In this document: piece by piece, positions 7,035-15,879 of the stretch
Position numbering within the stretch: the stretch's first letter is position 1
Layout: each line of letters begins with the position of its first letter
Assembly: GCF_023035295.1 (NCBI RefSeq)
Contig: NZ_CP075079.1
Span: 1 to 29,804 of the forward strand
From: Borrelia coriaceae
Lineage (GTDB): Bacteria; Spirochaetota; Spirochaetia; Borreliales; Borreliaceae
Direction of reading: 5' to 3'
Length of the DNA stretch: 29,804 bases
Translations under genes and position numbers: made by a program
The notes under the pieces: generated by a model
What the model was told of the DNA's origin: nothing
Databases searched by the model: none
Seen by the model: the letters and a program-made list of their open reading frames with translations, nothing else

Positions 7035-7916
7035 CTAACTTTCAATATCAATGATTAATCTATGAGTAGTATCAAATACAAGTAACTCTGAAGGTTGTAC
7101 AGTAATATCTTTATTTTCATTACTATTAAATTCACTACTTAAATCTGATATGTTTGTACTTGTATCATCTTTAGTTACTGCAAATATTTTCATGCTTTTA
7201 ATACCTTTAATTTCATTAACGGGAGCAAGGAAATCTTGATATTCAAAGCTAATACCCATATCAGAATAATTGTTTTTGATGATGCGATCATAGATATTTC
7301 GTATTTGTTTATCAATGTTAAGATAAGTATGGTTTTTAATATCTAGACTGTATTTAACTTTAAGATAAAGATACTTTTTCTTACCAAGTGTGACTTTGTA
7401 TACTTTTTTTTGATTTATTTCATTCATGCCATCAATTTCAATATCTCCTTCAAGGTTAGTACCACTAGGAACAGTTTCATAAAGCATATTCCAAAGATTG
7501 GCTTTAAATTTAGAATCTTGAATTTGATCTTTAGATGTATTTAATACAGATTCATTTAAGAGTAGATATATCTTAACCTTACCAGCTTCACTTGTAAGAT
7601 TAGCATATTCAACTTTATCTAGGTTAAGTAATGCTTTTATTACTCCAGGTTGGGTAATACTATTTGAAGTTATATATTTTTGAATAATTTGGAAAAATTC
7701 TCCACCGGGTTGCATTTTATCAAAAAATAAATTAAGTTCATTAATGATCTGTTCTTCTACAATTGAAAGTGAGGTTGCTATAATATTATAAATTGAAGAT
7801 GGGTCATCACTTATTACAACATTATACATTTGCATTAAATATTCTTTTTTAGTCTCTACGATTTGGGAAATATTTTGTTTTAAAATTCCAAAATTGGGAT
7901 CAAATATGATACTCAT
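7035..7916 (-). CDS. Baseplate wedge protein, gpJ-like (DUF276 family)
   Basis: 293 residues. The layout resembles baseplate J proteins: an N-terminal helical part (IVETKKEYLMQMYNV, SIVEEQIINELNLFFDKM) with GGEFFQIIQKYITSNS, then a VEYANLTSEAGKVKIYLLLNE domain, and the C-terminal YSDMGISFEYQDFLAPVN segment. I recall it strongly as the Borrelia DUF276 family. The ATG overlaps the stop of the gp25-like gene by four bases (ATGA). Assembly role inferred from family layout and gene order. Confidence 0.78.
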   Translation of the reverse strand: MSIIFDPNFGILKQNISQIVETKKEYLMQMYNVVISDDPSSIYNIIATSLSIVEEQIINELNLFFDKMQPGGEFFQIIQKYITSNSITQPGVIKALLNLDKVEYANLTSEAGKVKIYLLLNESVLNTSKDQIQDSKFKANLWNMLYETVPSGTNLEGDIEIDGMNEINQKKVYKVTLGKKKYLYLKVKYSLDIKNHTYLNIDKQIRNIYDRIIKNNYSDMGISFEYQDFLAPVNEIKGIKSMKIFAVTKDDTSTNISDLSSEFNSNENKDITVQPSELLVFDTTHRLIIDIES

Positions 7917-8245
7917 GTATTAATAACCGTTTCAAGTGAATCACCTGGGAAGTAAAATGTAATATTTAATTTTTTAAGTTTAATTTCAACTTTGATTCCT
8001 ACAAGATTAATTTGTAATTCATTAACTATATTGTAAAAGTATGTTTTAATTTGATTTAGCTTTCCTAATTTACATACTTTTAAAAGATATAAATAGTCAA
8101 GTCCCCACTGGGGTGCGTAAGATATACTTCCCTTTAGTGTTTTAAGGAATATAAACAAGCGTTGTTTTTGTTCTTCAACACCATCTATGATATTTAAGTC
8201 ATTGTTAAATATTAAATCGAAGTTGTTATTAATTTTGATATCCAA
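7913..8245 (-). CDS. Baseplate gpW/gp25-like protein
   Basis: 110 residues with the gp25-like lysozyme-fold pattern of contractile-tail baseplates: DGVEEQKQRLFIFLKTLKGS then YAPQWGLDYLYLL. It is followed immediately by the J-like gene, the same order as W-J in P2 and as in other contractile systems. Start TTG at 8245; the leader has GGTTAAAGG about 11 bases upstream. The family is usually 100-140 residues, so the length fits. Confidence 0.7.
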   Translation of the reverse strand: MDIKINNNFDLIFNNDLNIIDGVEEQKQRLFIFLKTLKGSISYAPQWGLDYLYLLKVCKLGKLNQIKTYFYNIVNELQINLVGIKVEIKLKKLNITFYFPGDSLETVINT

Positions 8246-8297
8246 TCTTTATTACCTTTAACCACGAAAATAAATATATAACTATTTTAGCAAAAAT

Positions 8298-9053
8298 CTA
8301 ACCAAGTAAATCATAAATTCTGTTTCTAAGACTATAAAGACCAGCTCTACTAGATTCATCTATAATAGCTTGACCAGTAACTCTTAAATTAGTAATAGCG
8401 TATGTTATATCAATTAAAATACTTTTTAAAGTTTCAGAATTGTTGCTTATATCAATTTTATTATTAGATTTAATGCGAACTTTATTTTTACCTATTAAAT
8501 CAAGATTGTAATTTGAATTAATATCAATGTCATCATTAGCTTTAATTACAACATCATCTTCAGCCTTAATACTAAAATCGACACAATTAATGTTGATGTT
8601 TTGATTTGCATTTAGATTGATATCGTGATCAGAATTTGCGTTGATTTGATTGTTAGATTTAATATCAATTTTATTAATGGTTTTTAATTTGATATCATCA
8701 CAAGCCATTTCTAGATATTTGGGATTTATAATACTTAATATATAGAAATGATTTTTGTCAAAGTTAATATTATCATCGTGATTGAAAAGGTTGATATTAG
8801 ATTGAAGTAATAATACCATTTCACCTTCATTTGGGTTTATGTTAATATTTGATATGTTTTGTGTTTCAATTTCGATGTTATCAAATTCTTCAATTATTAC
8901 AACACCTTTTTGTGAATTTGGATCAAAGGTTTTAACTTTACCTATTTTAGTAATGAAGATATTATTGAATATCCATTTTTTTATTTCTTCTTGTGTTAGG
9001 GCAGATCCATATAGATTTTGATTCATTCTATAAAATTCGTAGTTAGAGTGCAT
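8298..9053 (-). CDS. Baseplate spike with octapeptide-repeat needle (DUF777 family)
   Basis: 251 residues. Residues 1-115 look like the OB-type base of a gpV/spike protein (TKIGKVKTFDPNSQKGVVI, EGEMVLLLQ). Residues 121 to about 203 are ten near-perfect eight-residue units (IKLKTINK, IDIKSNNQ, INANSDHD, INLNANQN, ININCVDF, SIKAEDDV, VIKANDDI, DINSNYNL, DLIGKNKV, RIKSNNKI), with Ile/Val alternation as in the beta-helical needles of T4 gp5 and VgrG. A helical tail follows. From memory the Lyme cp32 homologue is shorter and lacks most of this repeat. AAGGAGATACAT precedes the ATG. Confidence 0.78.
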   Translation of the reverse strand: MHSNYEFYRMNQNLYGSALTQEEIKKWIFNNIFITKIGKVKTFDPNSQKGVVIIEEFDNIEIETQNISNININPNEGEMVLLLQSNINLFNHDDNINFDKNHFYILSIINPKYLEMACDDIKLKTINKIDIKSNNQINANSDHDINLNANQNININCVDFSIKAEDDVVIKANDDIDINSNYNLDLIGKNKVRIKSNNKIDISNNSETLKSILIDITYAITNLRVTGQAIIDESSRAGLYSLRNRIYDLLG

Positions 9054-9077
9054 ATGTATCTCCTTTTGAATTATGAT

Positions 9078-10019
9078 TTAAATTTGAACACCATTTGAGT
9101 CATCATAAAGTTTAAGCATGAGTGAGCATTCATTAGAATTACTAAGTGTAGCATTTGTTTCACTAATGGTGTTCTTGATTGTATTTCCAAGAGAATCGAT
9201 AAATGATACTTTATCACCAACTCTTAACTTATGTGTATAAGTTACTTTGGCTTTCCAATATATGAGCCTTATATTACGGTTAGAACCTAATGTTATTTCT
9301 TGTTGAGGTATAAACTGCAGTCCGTAATCTTCAAGTTTTTCATAATGAGTAGAAGGACCAGTTTTCATATAGTTTGTAAATATAAAATTACATTCAACTT
9401 TGTCTATTCCATTACCAACGTCTGCTAATGCGCTTTTGACATATTTTTTAGATAGTTTTTCTATAAATTCTTTTGGAGTTGTTGCGTAAAAGTTTTCTTC
9501 AATGACTCTAAGCTTGTCATCAGTGCTCATATTGATAATATTTCTATTTGGGAAAGCTGATTTAATAGCAGCCTCTACACTCATACCTTTAAATTGTTTA
9601 GTTTTAAGTTCACGATTGAAAAAATTACTTTTTGAGGCTAAGTGAATCTCAAGTTCTACACTAAAATCACCACTAGGATAATCAGTACTCATTGGAACGC
9701 CAAGATACCCTGCCATGATAAATTCAAATTCTTTTTCATGAGCATATTTTTTATAAAATATTTTTACAACATCTCCTTCTTTTACATCAGAAGTAAAATC
9801 TAATGGCAAGTTCCAAAGTACTAGCTTTGCTTGTTTTGCTCTTACAAAATTATAGCTTGAATAAATGTTAGATATGGAAATATCTATGTGTATACCATCT
9901 TGTGTATCTATAACAATTTTAGGAACATCTTCAGTTATAGCCTCACCCGTAATATCAGAATTGGATGAGTTAATAGTAGAGTAAAATTCAATTTTAAAGT
10001 CATACTTGAGTAATATCAT
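9078..10019 (-). CDS. Tail hub protein, gpD-like (DUF693 family)
   Basis: 313 residues, beta-rich. Features of phage hub proteins are visible: VVKIFYKKYAHEKEFEFIMAG (a flow-rate/'DxVxI...G' beta domain), MSVEAAIKSAFPNR and a TPKEFIEKLSK helix for the late-control domain, and a C-terminal THKLRVGDKVSFIDSLGN segment. It precedes the spike gene, as gpD precedes gpV-like genes in many contractile tails. ATG at 10019, four bases after the previous stop. Family name from memory. Confidence 0.7.
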   Translation of the reverse strand: MILLKYDFKIEFYSTINSSNSDITGEAITEDVPKIVIDTQDGIHIDISISNIYSSYNFVRAKQAKLVLWNLPLDFTSDVKEGDVVKIFYKKYAHEKEFEFIMAGYLGVPMSTDYPSGDFSVELEIHLASKSNFFNRELKTKQFKGMSVEAAIKSAFPNRNIINMSTDDKLRVIEENFYATTPKEFIEKLSKKYVKSALADVGNGIDKVECNFIFTNYMKTGPSTHYEKLEDYGLQFIPQQEITLGSNRNIRLIYWKAKVTYTHKLRVGDKVSFIDSLGNTIKNTISETNATLSNSNECSLMLKLYDDSNGVQI

Positions 10020-10023
10020 TAAG

Positions 10024-10599
10024 CTATCCTTTATATTTTCTTAATGAAAATGTTTTAATAACCTCCATATTGAGACTAACTTCAACTTCATCAATAAAAG
10101 GAGTATCTTTAAATGTGATTGAATTTATAACAACCAAATCTTTAATACCAAATGATGGACTGTAAGCAGTAAATGGTACTTGAGCTTGTAGTCTAGATGC
10201 TAGTTGTTCTTTTACCAAATTACTATCAAATTCGAGTAGACAATTACCAAAATAACTTGATTTGAGCGGTGTTAACATTTCTTTATATAAATTTGTTAAG
10301 ATGCCACCTGAGAGTGATATAGTCTCGGCTGTTAGAGTTGGATTATAGCTTACATATTCAGCTTTTCTAGAATAATAATTGATAACAGGACGTTTAGAAC
10401 AACTTGTGTTATAAGTTCTAGTAATAAGTTCAGACTTTGGTTTAATAAAAAATAGTTGTGGAAGGTATCCCATTCCTTTAAGATCGGGTCTTGGAAAAAG
10501 AACTATAAAGTTATCAGTACTAAATAAAGCAAAGATTTGGGTTGAAACATCTCTAATTATTTGAAATATTTCATGTGGTGATAATGTATTATTGTTCAA
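10024..10599 (-). CDS. Tail protein between tape measure and hub (DUF792 family)
   Basis: 191 residues with alternating beta strands (NFIVLFPRPD, FFIKPKSELITRTYNT, FIDEVEVSLNMEVIKTFSLRKY). The position between tape measure and hub is where other myoviruses keep a tail-tip/LysM or initiator protein, but no LysM motif is visible. Start TTG at 10599; GGAGG is 12 bases upstream, so the true start is uncertain. Family name from memory; no specific function assigned. Confidence 0.62.
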   Translation of the reverse strand: MNNNTLSPHEIFQIIRDVSTQIFALFSTDNFIVLFPRPDLKGMGYLPQLFFIKPKSELITRTYNTSCSKRPVINYYSRKAEYVSYNPTLTAETISLSGGILTNLYKEMLTPLKSSYFGNCLLEFDSNLVKEQLASRLQAQVPFTAYSPSFGIKDLVVINSITFKDTPFIDEVEVSLNMEVIKTFSLRKYKG

Positions 10600-10632
10600 T
10601 ATTTAAGTAACCCTCCTCATTTAAAAGTTAAA

Positions 10633-11913
10633 TTATGGTGTAGATACAGATTTATCTGATTCTTCTTGAAGTTTAGCTAGACTCTCACCACCGTCCCCTC
10701 CTAAGAATTTAGGAAGTATTGATTTAAGTCTTGCAATTAAGATATCTAAAGAAAAAATATTTTTGATTCCGTTTATTAAGGGATCAACGATATGTGTTTT
10801 AAACTTAAAGTCTTTAAGCCATGCGAGTAGATCCGCAGTGACTTTTACTAAAGGATCCATAACCTTAGCAGTTAGTTCTTTAAGCTCATCATCTAATTTG
10901 TAAATATTGCTTACTGCTTTATCAGCAGCACTTGCATGTTGCGTGATATTTAAAGAGTTAAAGTCTTTTAGTATCTTTTCTATCATTTTGGTTCTAGAGC
11001 TTAAGTCTAGAGTAGCTCCTTGTTCATATTGCATTTGTGATTGTTCAAGATAATCTTTTCTAACTTTTTTAAACTGACTCATCATTGTAAAAATTGCATT
11101 ACCTTTACCACTTAGAAGTTCAATCACAGAAGATATAGCATCGTCATCACTTGAAGCAATACCACTTGCCTTAAGCTTAGCAGCAAGTTCCACAGATTTT
11201 AATACATTATTTTCATTATCAAGTCCCAAGTTAGCAAGGGTACCCTTAATGACACCAGCTTTGCTTAAGAATTCTTCTATGCTTTTGGTTTGCTCAAATG
11301 TTTTCATGCCATGTAGATTACTCATTAAGCTTGCTTTTTCGTTTTTTTCAAATATCCTAGAATTTATAAGATTAAATCTTTTTGCAATAGCTTGTTCTTT
11401 TATAGCTTCTTTTGCAAATCCAAGAGTATTAGAAGAAACCTTTTTTATAGCATGAGATACTATATTTCCAATGGCAGTTCCTATTGCAATACTTGGGATA
11501 CCAATTCCTACTTTATTTTGTTGTGTTAACTTACCTTTTCGTTTACTCTCTTCTTTTAATTTTTTATATTCTAATGTTCTTAAATCTTCTGATGACATAG
11601 TAGAACGTTTAAATGCTTCACGTTGTGCTTTTTGGAATGTATAGCCTTGCTTTATGAGTTTTTTAGTTTCACTAAGTCTAAACTTTTCTACTTTGTCTCT
11701 TAATTTTTCATATTTGGTTTGGTTTTTAAGTTCGCGTTTTTTTTCTTGTAAGTTATATTTAATAAAGTCTTTTGTACTTCCAAGTGATGTTCGTTTGGGT
11801 TTGATTAGATTTTCTAACTTGGATATATCATTTTCTAATGATTTGCGCGTTGCTGCGTGATCTAAGACCCCTTTAAATTTGATTGTAAATTTATCATTCA
11901 CACGTATCCTCAC
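10633..11913 (-). CDS. Tail tape measure protein (DUF759 family)
   Basis: 426 residues. Long charged coiled-coil stretch at about 25-130, a Gly/Ala/Ile hydrophobic segment at 136-153 (GIGIPSIAIGTAIGNIV), then long helices and a second apolar stretch near the C-terminus. This profile, the position after the tail-chaperone pair, and being the longest helical tail gene identify it. It is short for a tape measure; at the usual ~1.5 angstrom per residue it predicts a tail of about 60 nm. Start GTG at 11913, overlapping the previous stop (GTGA). Confidence 0.75.
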   Translation of the reverse strand: MRIRVNDKFTIKFKGVLDHAATRKSLENDISKLENLIKPKRTSLGSTKDFIKYNLQEKKRELKNQTKYEKLRDKVEKFRLSETKKLIKQGYTFQKAQREAFKRSTMSSEDLRTLEYKKLKEESKRKGKLTQQNKVGIGIPSIAIGTAIGNIVSHAIKKVSSNTLGFAKEAIKEQAIAKRFNLINSRIFEKNEKASLMSNLHGMKTFEQTKSIEEFLSKAGVIKGTLANLGLDNENNVLKSVELAAKLKASGIASSDDDAISSVIELLSGKGNAIFTMMSQFKKVRKDYLEQSQMQYEQGATLDLSSRTKMIEKILKDFNSLNITQHASAADKAVSNIYKLDDELKELTAKVMDPLVKVTADLLAWLKDFKFKTHIVDPLINGIKNIFSLDILIARLKSILPKFLGGDGGESLAKLQEESDKSVSTP

Positions 11914-12140
11914 TTAGAAAGAATAAGTTCTAATATTTGTTTTTCTAACTTAGCTTCAGATATTTTATTAACTTCCATGAGTTCATCATAAAACATGCTT
12001 TTAACTTCATTGTAAGAGCATACATTTGTAAATATTGGTAGCCAGTATTTATTTTTTTTAACTTCTTCAAGTAAAGCAAAATAGCGTTCTCTAGTAGTCT
12101 GTAGACTTTTTATAAACTGAAGAGCATCTTTAGTAATCAT
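11910..12140 (-). CDS. Tail assembly chaperone 2 candidate (DUF1322 family)
   Basis: 76-residue helical protein (QFIKSLQTTRERYFALLEEV, KISEAKLEKQILELILSK). It lies between the 149-residue gene and the tape measure and overlaps both by four bases. In most tailed phages the two genes at this place are chaperones that coat the tape measure. They are often joined by a -1 frameshift; here the genes are instead joined by ATGA, and no slippery heptamer is visible at the junction. DUF1322 is from memory. Confidence 0.66.
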   Translation of the reverse strand: MITKDALQFIKSLQTTRERYFALLEEVKKNKYWLPIFTNVCSYNEVKSMFYDELMEVNKISEAKLEKQILELILSK

Positions 12141-12586
12141 AAGGTTATCCTATCTTGATTATTATCCTTTATCTTATTTACAACGTGTTCATAATTAAAT
12201 TCTGTGTCATTTATATAATCAAATTGAACAAAGTCTCCAACATTATTTTCATATTCTTTAAGGAAAATAAAAGATGGCTTTTTAAATTCGGGATCTAAAT
12301 GAAATATATTAAACTCTACACAGTATATAATTGCTACAAGGTAATCTTTATAATAAGTAGCAAATTCTCTATTATTATCCAAAATAAGATAAAATTCATC
12401 TAAAAATCCTGGTTTTATCATTAAATTGGTAATTTCCTTTAAATATTTAATTTCGTTCAGTTTTTGGGTGCCTTCATTTTGTGAAAATCCTAATATAGAA
12501 TCCCATTCATACATTGGTAATACTTTTAGTTGGTACTCATAAGTTTTATCTTTACTTAAAATTTGCATTTTATATCTTGTAATCAT
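12137..12586 (-). CDS. Tail assembly chaperone 1 candidate (DUF1473 family)
   Basis: 149 residues, acidic, mixed helix and strand (TYEYQLKVLPMYEWDSILGF near the N-terminus). Located directly after the tail-tube gene and before the 76-residue gene and tape measure, the usual place of the first tail chaperone (lambda gpG equivalent). AAAGGACAG precedes the ATG at 12586. Function is by position only. Confidence 0.66.
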   Translation of the reverse strand: MITRYKMQILSKDKTYEYQLKVLPMYEWDSILGFSQNEGTQKLNEIKYLKEITNLMIKPGFLDEFYLILDNNREFATYYKDYLVAIIYCVEFNIFHLDPEFKKPSFIFLKEYENNVGDFVQFDYINDTEFNYEHVVNKIKDNNQDRITL

Positions 12587-12596
12587 TATCTGTCCT

Positions 12597-13025
12597 TTAA
12601 TTTATTTTGGTTATTTTTTCACAATTAATTGCTCTGATCTCAAAAGTAACCTTTTCAGCTTCAGATGAGTAGCTTCTAGAGGGTTCTTCTGTAAATACAG
12701 CAGTATTACTAATAATTTTTGTTGAAATACGATCATTAAATACAAGATCTAACATCTTGTCATTTTTACTTATGTTCATGTTATAAAACTGATCATCTGC
12801 TAGTTGTGTAAGTAAAATGTAATCTTGGCTACCAAGCGTAACTTCAATGTTGAATATATAAGTAATGGTTTTAGGATCCCTAAGACTAATAACGGGCAGG
12901 CCTCTGTCTTCATTGCTAATTATTGCTCTTGTTGTAGGTTCACTTGTAAATTCTAATTTTCCACTGTTAATTTGCCTACCACCTATTGAAAAATAAACAT
13001 CTGTTAATTTATATAAATTATTCAA
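12597..13025 (-). CDS. Tail tube protein (DUF1463 family)
   Basis: 142 residues, beta-rich: DVYFSIGGRQINSGKLEFTSE, then TYIFNIEVTLGSQDYILLTQL. The pattern of a short beta-sandwich protein placed right after the sheath gene is that of contractile tail tubes. Start TTG at 13025, with AGGAGGG upstream. It is the homologue of a strongly conserved Borrelia cp32 family, as I remember it. Confidence 0.72.
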   Translation of the reverse strand: MNNLYKLTDVYFSIGGRQINSGKLEFTSEPTTRAIISNEDRGLPVISLRDPKTITYIFNIEVTLGSQDYILLTQLADDQFYNMNISKNDKMLDLVFNDRISTKIISNTAVFTEEPSRSYSSEAEKVTFEIRAINCEKITKIN

Positions 13026-13041
13026 AGCTTAAACCCTCCTC

Positions 13042-14166
13042 TTAACTGGATAAAGTATTTAAATAATCACTAATGTCTTGTGAAGTAATATTAAGAAGCA
13101 CGCTATTCATACTAAAGTTGTAAACAATATTTAGTGATAGTAAAAGTTTTAAGCTTGAACTTGACTGTATGGCAATGTGAAGATCTGAGTATGAGACAAT
13201 CATACCTTTATCAATGAAACTCTTAAGTTTACATTCAATAGCAGTAGTATATGCATTATCTTTTTTACCATCAAGTTGTAAAGCTGATAATTTACTGTTT
13301 TGTCTATTATTAACATTCCATACCCTAATAAGTTCAAAGGTGAGCTCATATTTGATATAGTGATAAGTAAATAATTCATCAATTGCAGCTCCTTCAAGAG
13401 TTACACCTTCTTTAAATGCCTTAACACCATCAAGACCCGTTTCATTAAGCAATGAGTAAAAATTAATATTAGCTTTTCTAAGTTTGTCAATATCACCACT
13501 ATCAGTAATGGGATTCATACCACTGAACTTAAGTCCATAAGGATTGGTTGAATGAAATATACTAGCTTCATGTAAGTATTTAGATATAAATCTTAAATGT
13601 AAATGTTCTTCTTTTTTAGAATGAATAACAATAATTTTGGCTTTAGAGTTAGTACTATCTTTAAATAACTCTTTTATTTCAGATTCTTTTGTTGCGAATA
13701 CAAAAAAGTGCTTATCTTCTTTAAAATATTGATAGTCATCTTTATATACAGTAAGGCCATCGCCACCGTCGGTATTATCTTTATAAGTATTTATAAGAAC
13801 AACAAAAGTATATCTGTTTTCTTGTAACTGGTTTTTAATTTCCTTTGATTCTGTACCCTCTTTATATATAAGGAGTTTAACTGATCTTAAGCCTTGCTCG
13901 CCTGCTGAGAAGAATGCTTGTATTGCTTTTTTTAGGTAGGCTTTTTCCTTGTTAAATTCATCATCACCGTTGCTACCTTCTTTTTCAAGTGCATCAATTT
14001 GCTTTGTAAAGCTATTTATATTTAAGTTTAATATCTTAACCTTAGGTGTTGAAGTATTAAGTTTAATCTTATCTGTTTTATACACAAGTAAGGGCTGGTA
14101 ATAATTTACATGTTTTATATCTAAGGCCTGATGAGTTAAATTGACGTTAATTGTGTCTTGTGGCAA
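13042..14166 (-). CDS. Contractile tail sheath protein (DUF787 family)
   Basis: 374 residues. Its size and position (after the tail-terminator-like gene, before the tube) fit a sheath. C-terminal segments are sheath-like: GVKAFKEGVTLEGAAIDELF, KLKSFIDKGMIVSYSD and a final beta-rich tail. It starts with TTG at 14166 with GGAGG six to seven bases upstream, inside the last 20 bases of the preceding gene. A sheath implies a contractile (myovirus-like) virion, in line with the baseplate genes downstream. Confidence 0.72.
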   Translation of the reverse strand: MPQDTINVNLTHQALDIKHVNYYQPLLVYKTDKIKLNTSTPKVKILNLNINSFTKQIDALEKEGSNGDDEFNKEKAYLKKAIQAFFSAGEQGLRSVKLLIYKEGTESKEIKNQLQENRYTFVVLINTYKDNTDGGDGLTVYKDDYQYFKEDKHFFVFATKESEIKELFKDSTNSKAKIIVIHSKKEEHLHLRFISKYLHEASIFHSTNPYGLKFSGMNPITDSGDIDKLRKANINFYSLLNETGLDGVKAFKEGVTLEGAAIDELFTYHYIKYELTFELIRVWNVNNRQNSKLSALQLDGKKDNAYTTAIECKLKSFIDKGMIVSYSDLHIAIQSSSSLKLLLSLNIVYNFSMNSVLLNITSQDISDYLNTLSS

Positions 14167-14713
14167 TATTAGCCTCCTTTAATTTTTGTATAATCTGTGC
14201 ATTAGCTTTAAAGTTTTGACTACAACAATAAGCAACATTGCTATAATTGGAATCAATTTTAATAAGTCCACTGTTTTGCATATTTGTTGTAGGATAGATA
14301 TATAAGTTAACTTGAAGTGAATATTTATCATCTTCTTCTTGTTCTAGTGTTAACTTACAAGTATTCTCATAAATAAAATCAGTTAACAAACTATAAATTT
14401 GAAGCATTGTGTAATATGAATCCCTATCTTTAGAATCTATAACTTGACTTAAAATAAATATTTGAAAATGCAAACTAAACTCATTGACATTAGAGTAAAA
14501 TTCACCGCATCTTGAATTTGGTATTAATAAGTTATCTATATTTTCAAATTTAACTGCACATATATTTTCAAGCTTAGTAGTGTGTTTAGACATGTATGGA
14601 TGATTATATGTATGAATTATGTCTAAGCTTATTCCTAAGTTCTTAATGACTTCTTTAAAACTTTTTAGATAATCTAGTAAACAAGTATGTATAACCTTAA
14701 TATTGAGTATCAC
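14147..14713 (-). CDS. Tail terminator candidate (DUF764 family)
   Basis: 188 residues. N-terminal helix (LLDYLKSFKEVIKNLG) followed by strands and central NEFSLHFQIFILSQVIDSKDRDS, an alpha/beta layout like lambda gpU-type terminators. It sits between the neck protein and the sheath gene. Start GTG at 14713, sharing its first base with the preceding stop. Family name from memory; function by position. Confidence 0.62.
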   Translation of the reverse strand: MILNIKVIHTCLLDYLKSFKEVIKNLGISLDIIHTYNHPYMSKHTTKLENICAVKFENIDNLLIPNSRCGEFYSNVNEFSLHFQIFILSQVIDSKDRDSYYTMLQIYSLLTDFIYENTCKLTLEQEEDDKYSLQVNLYIYPTTNMQNSGLIKIDSNYSNVAYCCSQNFKANAQIIQKLKEANIATRHN

Positions 14714-15084
14714 TAGTTTATCCTATAACTAATAGAATTAAGCATATTTGCAGTATCAATTAATGTTGATGTTGGATAAGATGATCCTTTTCTTTTTTTA
14801 TATGCAATGGTTTTAGCTTGTATTTGAGGTTTTACTTTGTTTGAAATTACATAATTAGTGTAATAAGCTATAAAGGCCTCGGCTATAGCTTGCATACCTT
14901 TTTTAGGATTTTGCATAAAGCAATTTCTTATATAAATTGTGTCTATGTTTTCCCTAAATCCCATTTCATTAGCAACAGCATATAAGTGTGATCTTGAAGG
15001 TAATTTGCTACTACCAAATTCATGCATACGAGCAATTTTTGCATTTCTTTTATCAAACCAACCAATCTCAATCTCTATTTCCAT
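14713..15084 (-). CDS. Neck/tail completion protein (HK97 gp10 / virion morphogenesis type)
   Basis: 123 residues. The segments ARMHEFGSSKLPSRSHL and TLIDTANMLNSISYRI match the two hallmark patterns of this class ('A-x-x-x-E-x-G ... iPaRpfL' and 'pLidTg-x-L-x-x-Si-y'). Such proteins close the head-tail junction. It overlaps the upstream gene by ten bases. This is one of the best supported connector calls in the window. Confidence 0.76.
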   Translation of the reverse strand: MEIEIEIGWFDKRNAKIARMHEFGSSKLPSRSHLYAVANEMGFRENIDTIYIRNCFMQNPKKGMQAIAEAFIAYYTNYVISNKVKPQIQAKTIAYKKRKGSSYPTSTLIDTANMLNSISYRIN

Positions 15085-15464
15085 TCTATTACCTTCAAAA
15101 TGATAGTAAGATAGCCAATACTAGAGTCAATACTCACTATTTCATAAAACATATTAGAATCTGATATTCTATCTTTAAGTTCAAACTCTAAATTAGATGT
15201 AGTATAAAGTTTATGAAGCGACTTTATATCATAAAGATTGGAATCATATAAATTTGTAAGTTCATCTGATTCTATACTGAAAAATACGCCTGTAAACTGC
15301 TCAAAGTTGTTCTTATCATATGTCAATTGATAATCTGATAAGTCTTCTAAATAAGCATAAGTGCCTTTATAGAGCTTAAATGTCTCTTCATTCTTAAAGT
15401 AAGAGATTACTCTTGATGCTGAGCTTGCTAGTCTAGTTCTAATACTATTATTATGTGTCATCAT
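15075..15464 (-). CDS. Head-tail joining protein candidate (DUF1506 family)
   Basis: 129 residues from the ATG at 15464. A longer frame opens at a TTG at 15485, but the ATG at 15464 overlaps the preceding stop as ATGA, like other junctions here, so I prefer it. Contains SSASRVISYFKNEETFKLYKGTY and a beta-rich C-terminus ending IGYLTIILKVIEWK, similar in layout to head closure proteins. Function by position between connector and neck protein; family name from memory. Confidence 0.62.
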   Translation of the reverse strand: MMTHNNSIRTRLASSASRVISYFKNEETFKLYKGTYAYLEDLSDYQLTYDKNNFEQFTGVFFSIESDELTNLYDSNLYDIKSLHKLYTTSNLEFELKDRISDSNMFYEIVSIDSSIGYLTIILKVIEWK

Positions 15465-15856
15465 TTGAGGATTCCTATACAACAAGGTGGATTAGTTGTT
15501 TGGATTTTAAGACTACTAAGTAAAGATTCAAACTGACTACAAAAACTTGTGTTTGCATTAGATTCATTACCAATAGGGTGATATGAAATTTCAAGATCAT
15601 TAATCTTCTCACTCTTTATCCGATCAAGACCAAATTCACGTATCACACCGGCTTGATTTAGTTTACAACCTATATAGTAATAAAGTAGTAATATCAGATG
15701 TGAGGAGGTAAGCATGTCAGCATTAATGCCTTTGGTAGTTATTATCATCTCAAGTAATTCTGTATAAGTTTCAAACTGAGTAAATGACAATACTTCTTCA
15801 TTTAAATTAAGTAAACTTAATATCTTACTATGAAGTGTTTGCAATTCTGATGACAT
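15461..15856 (-). CDS. Head-tail connector candidate (DUF3890 family)
   Basis: 131 residues, helical, the first gene after the major capsid. Head-tail connector proteins of the gp6/gp15 type are helical and sit here. It contains LILLLYYYIGCKLNQAGV and a C-terminal TNPPCCIGILK. GAGGAGT precedes the ATG at 15856. Assignment is by position; no catalytic motif is seen. Confidence 0.6.
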   Translation of the reverse strand: MSSELQTLHSKILSLLNLNEEVLSFTQFETYTELLEMIITTKGINADMLTSSHLILLLYYYIGCKLNQAGVIREFGLDRIKSEKINDLEISYHPIGNESNANTSFCSQFESLLSSLKIQTTNPPCCIGILK

Positions 15857-15879
15857 ATTTACTCCTCTTCTACTAATAA

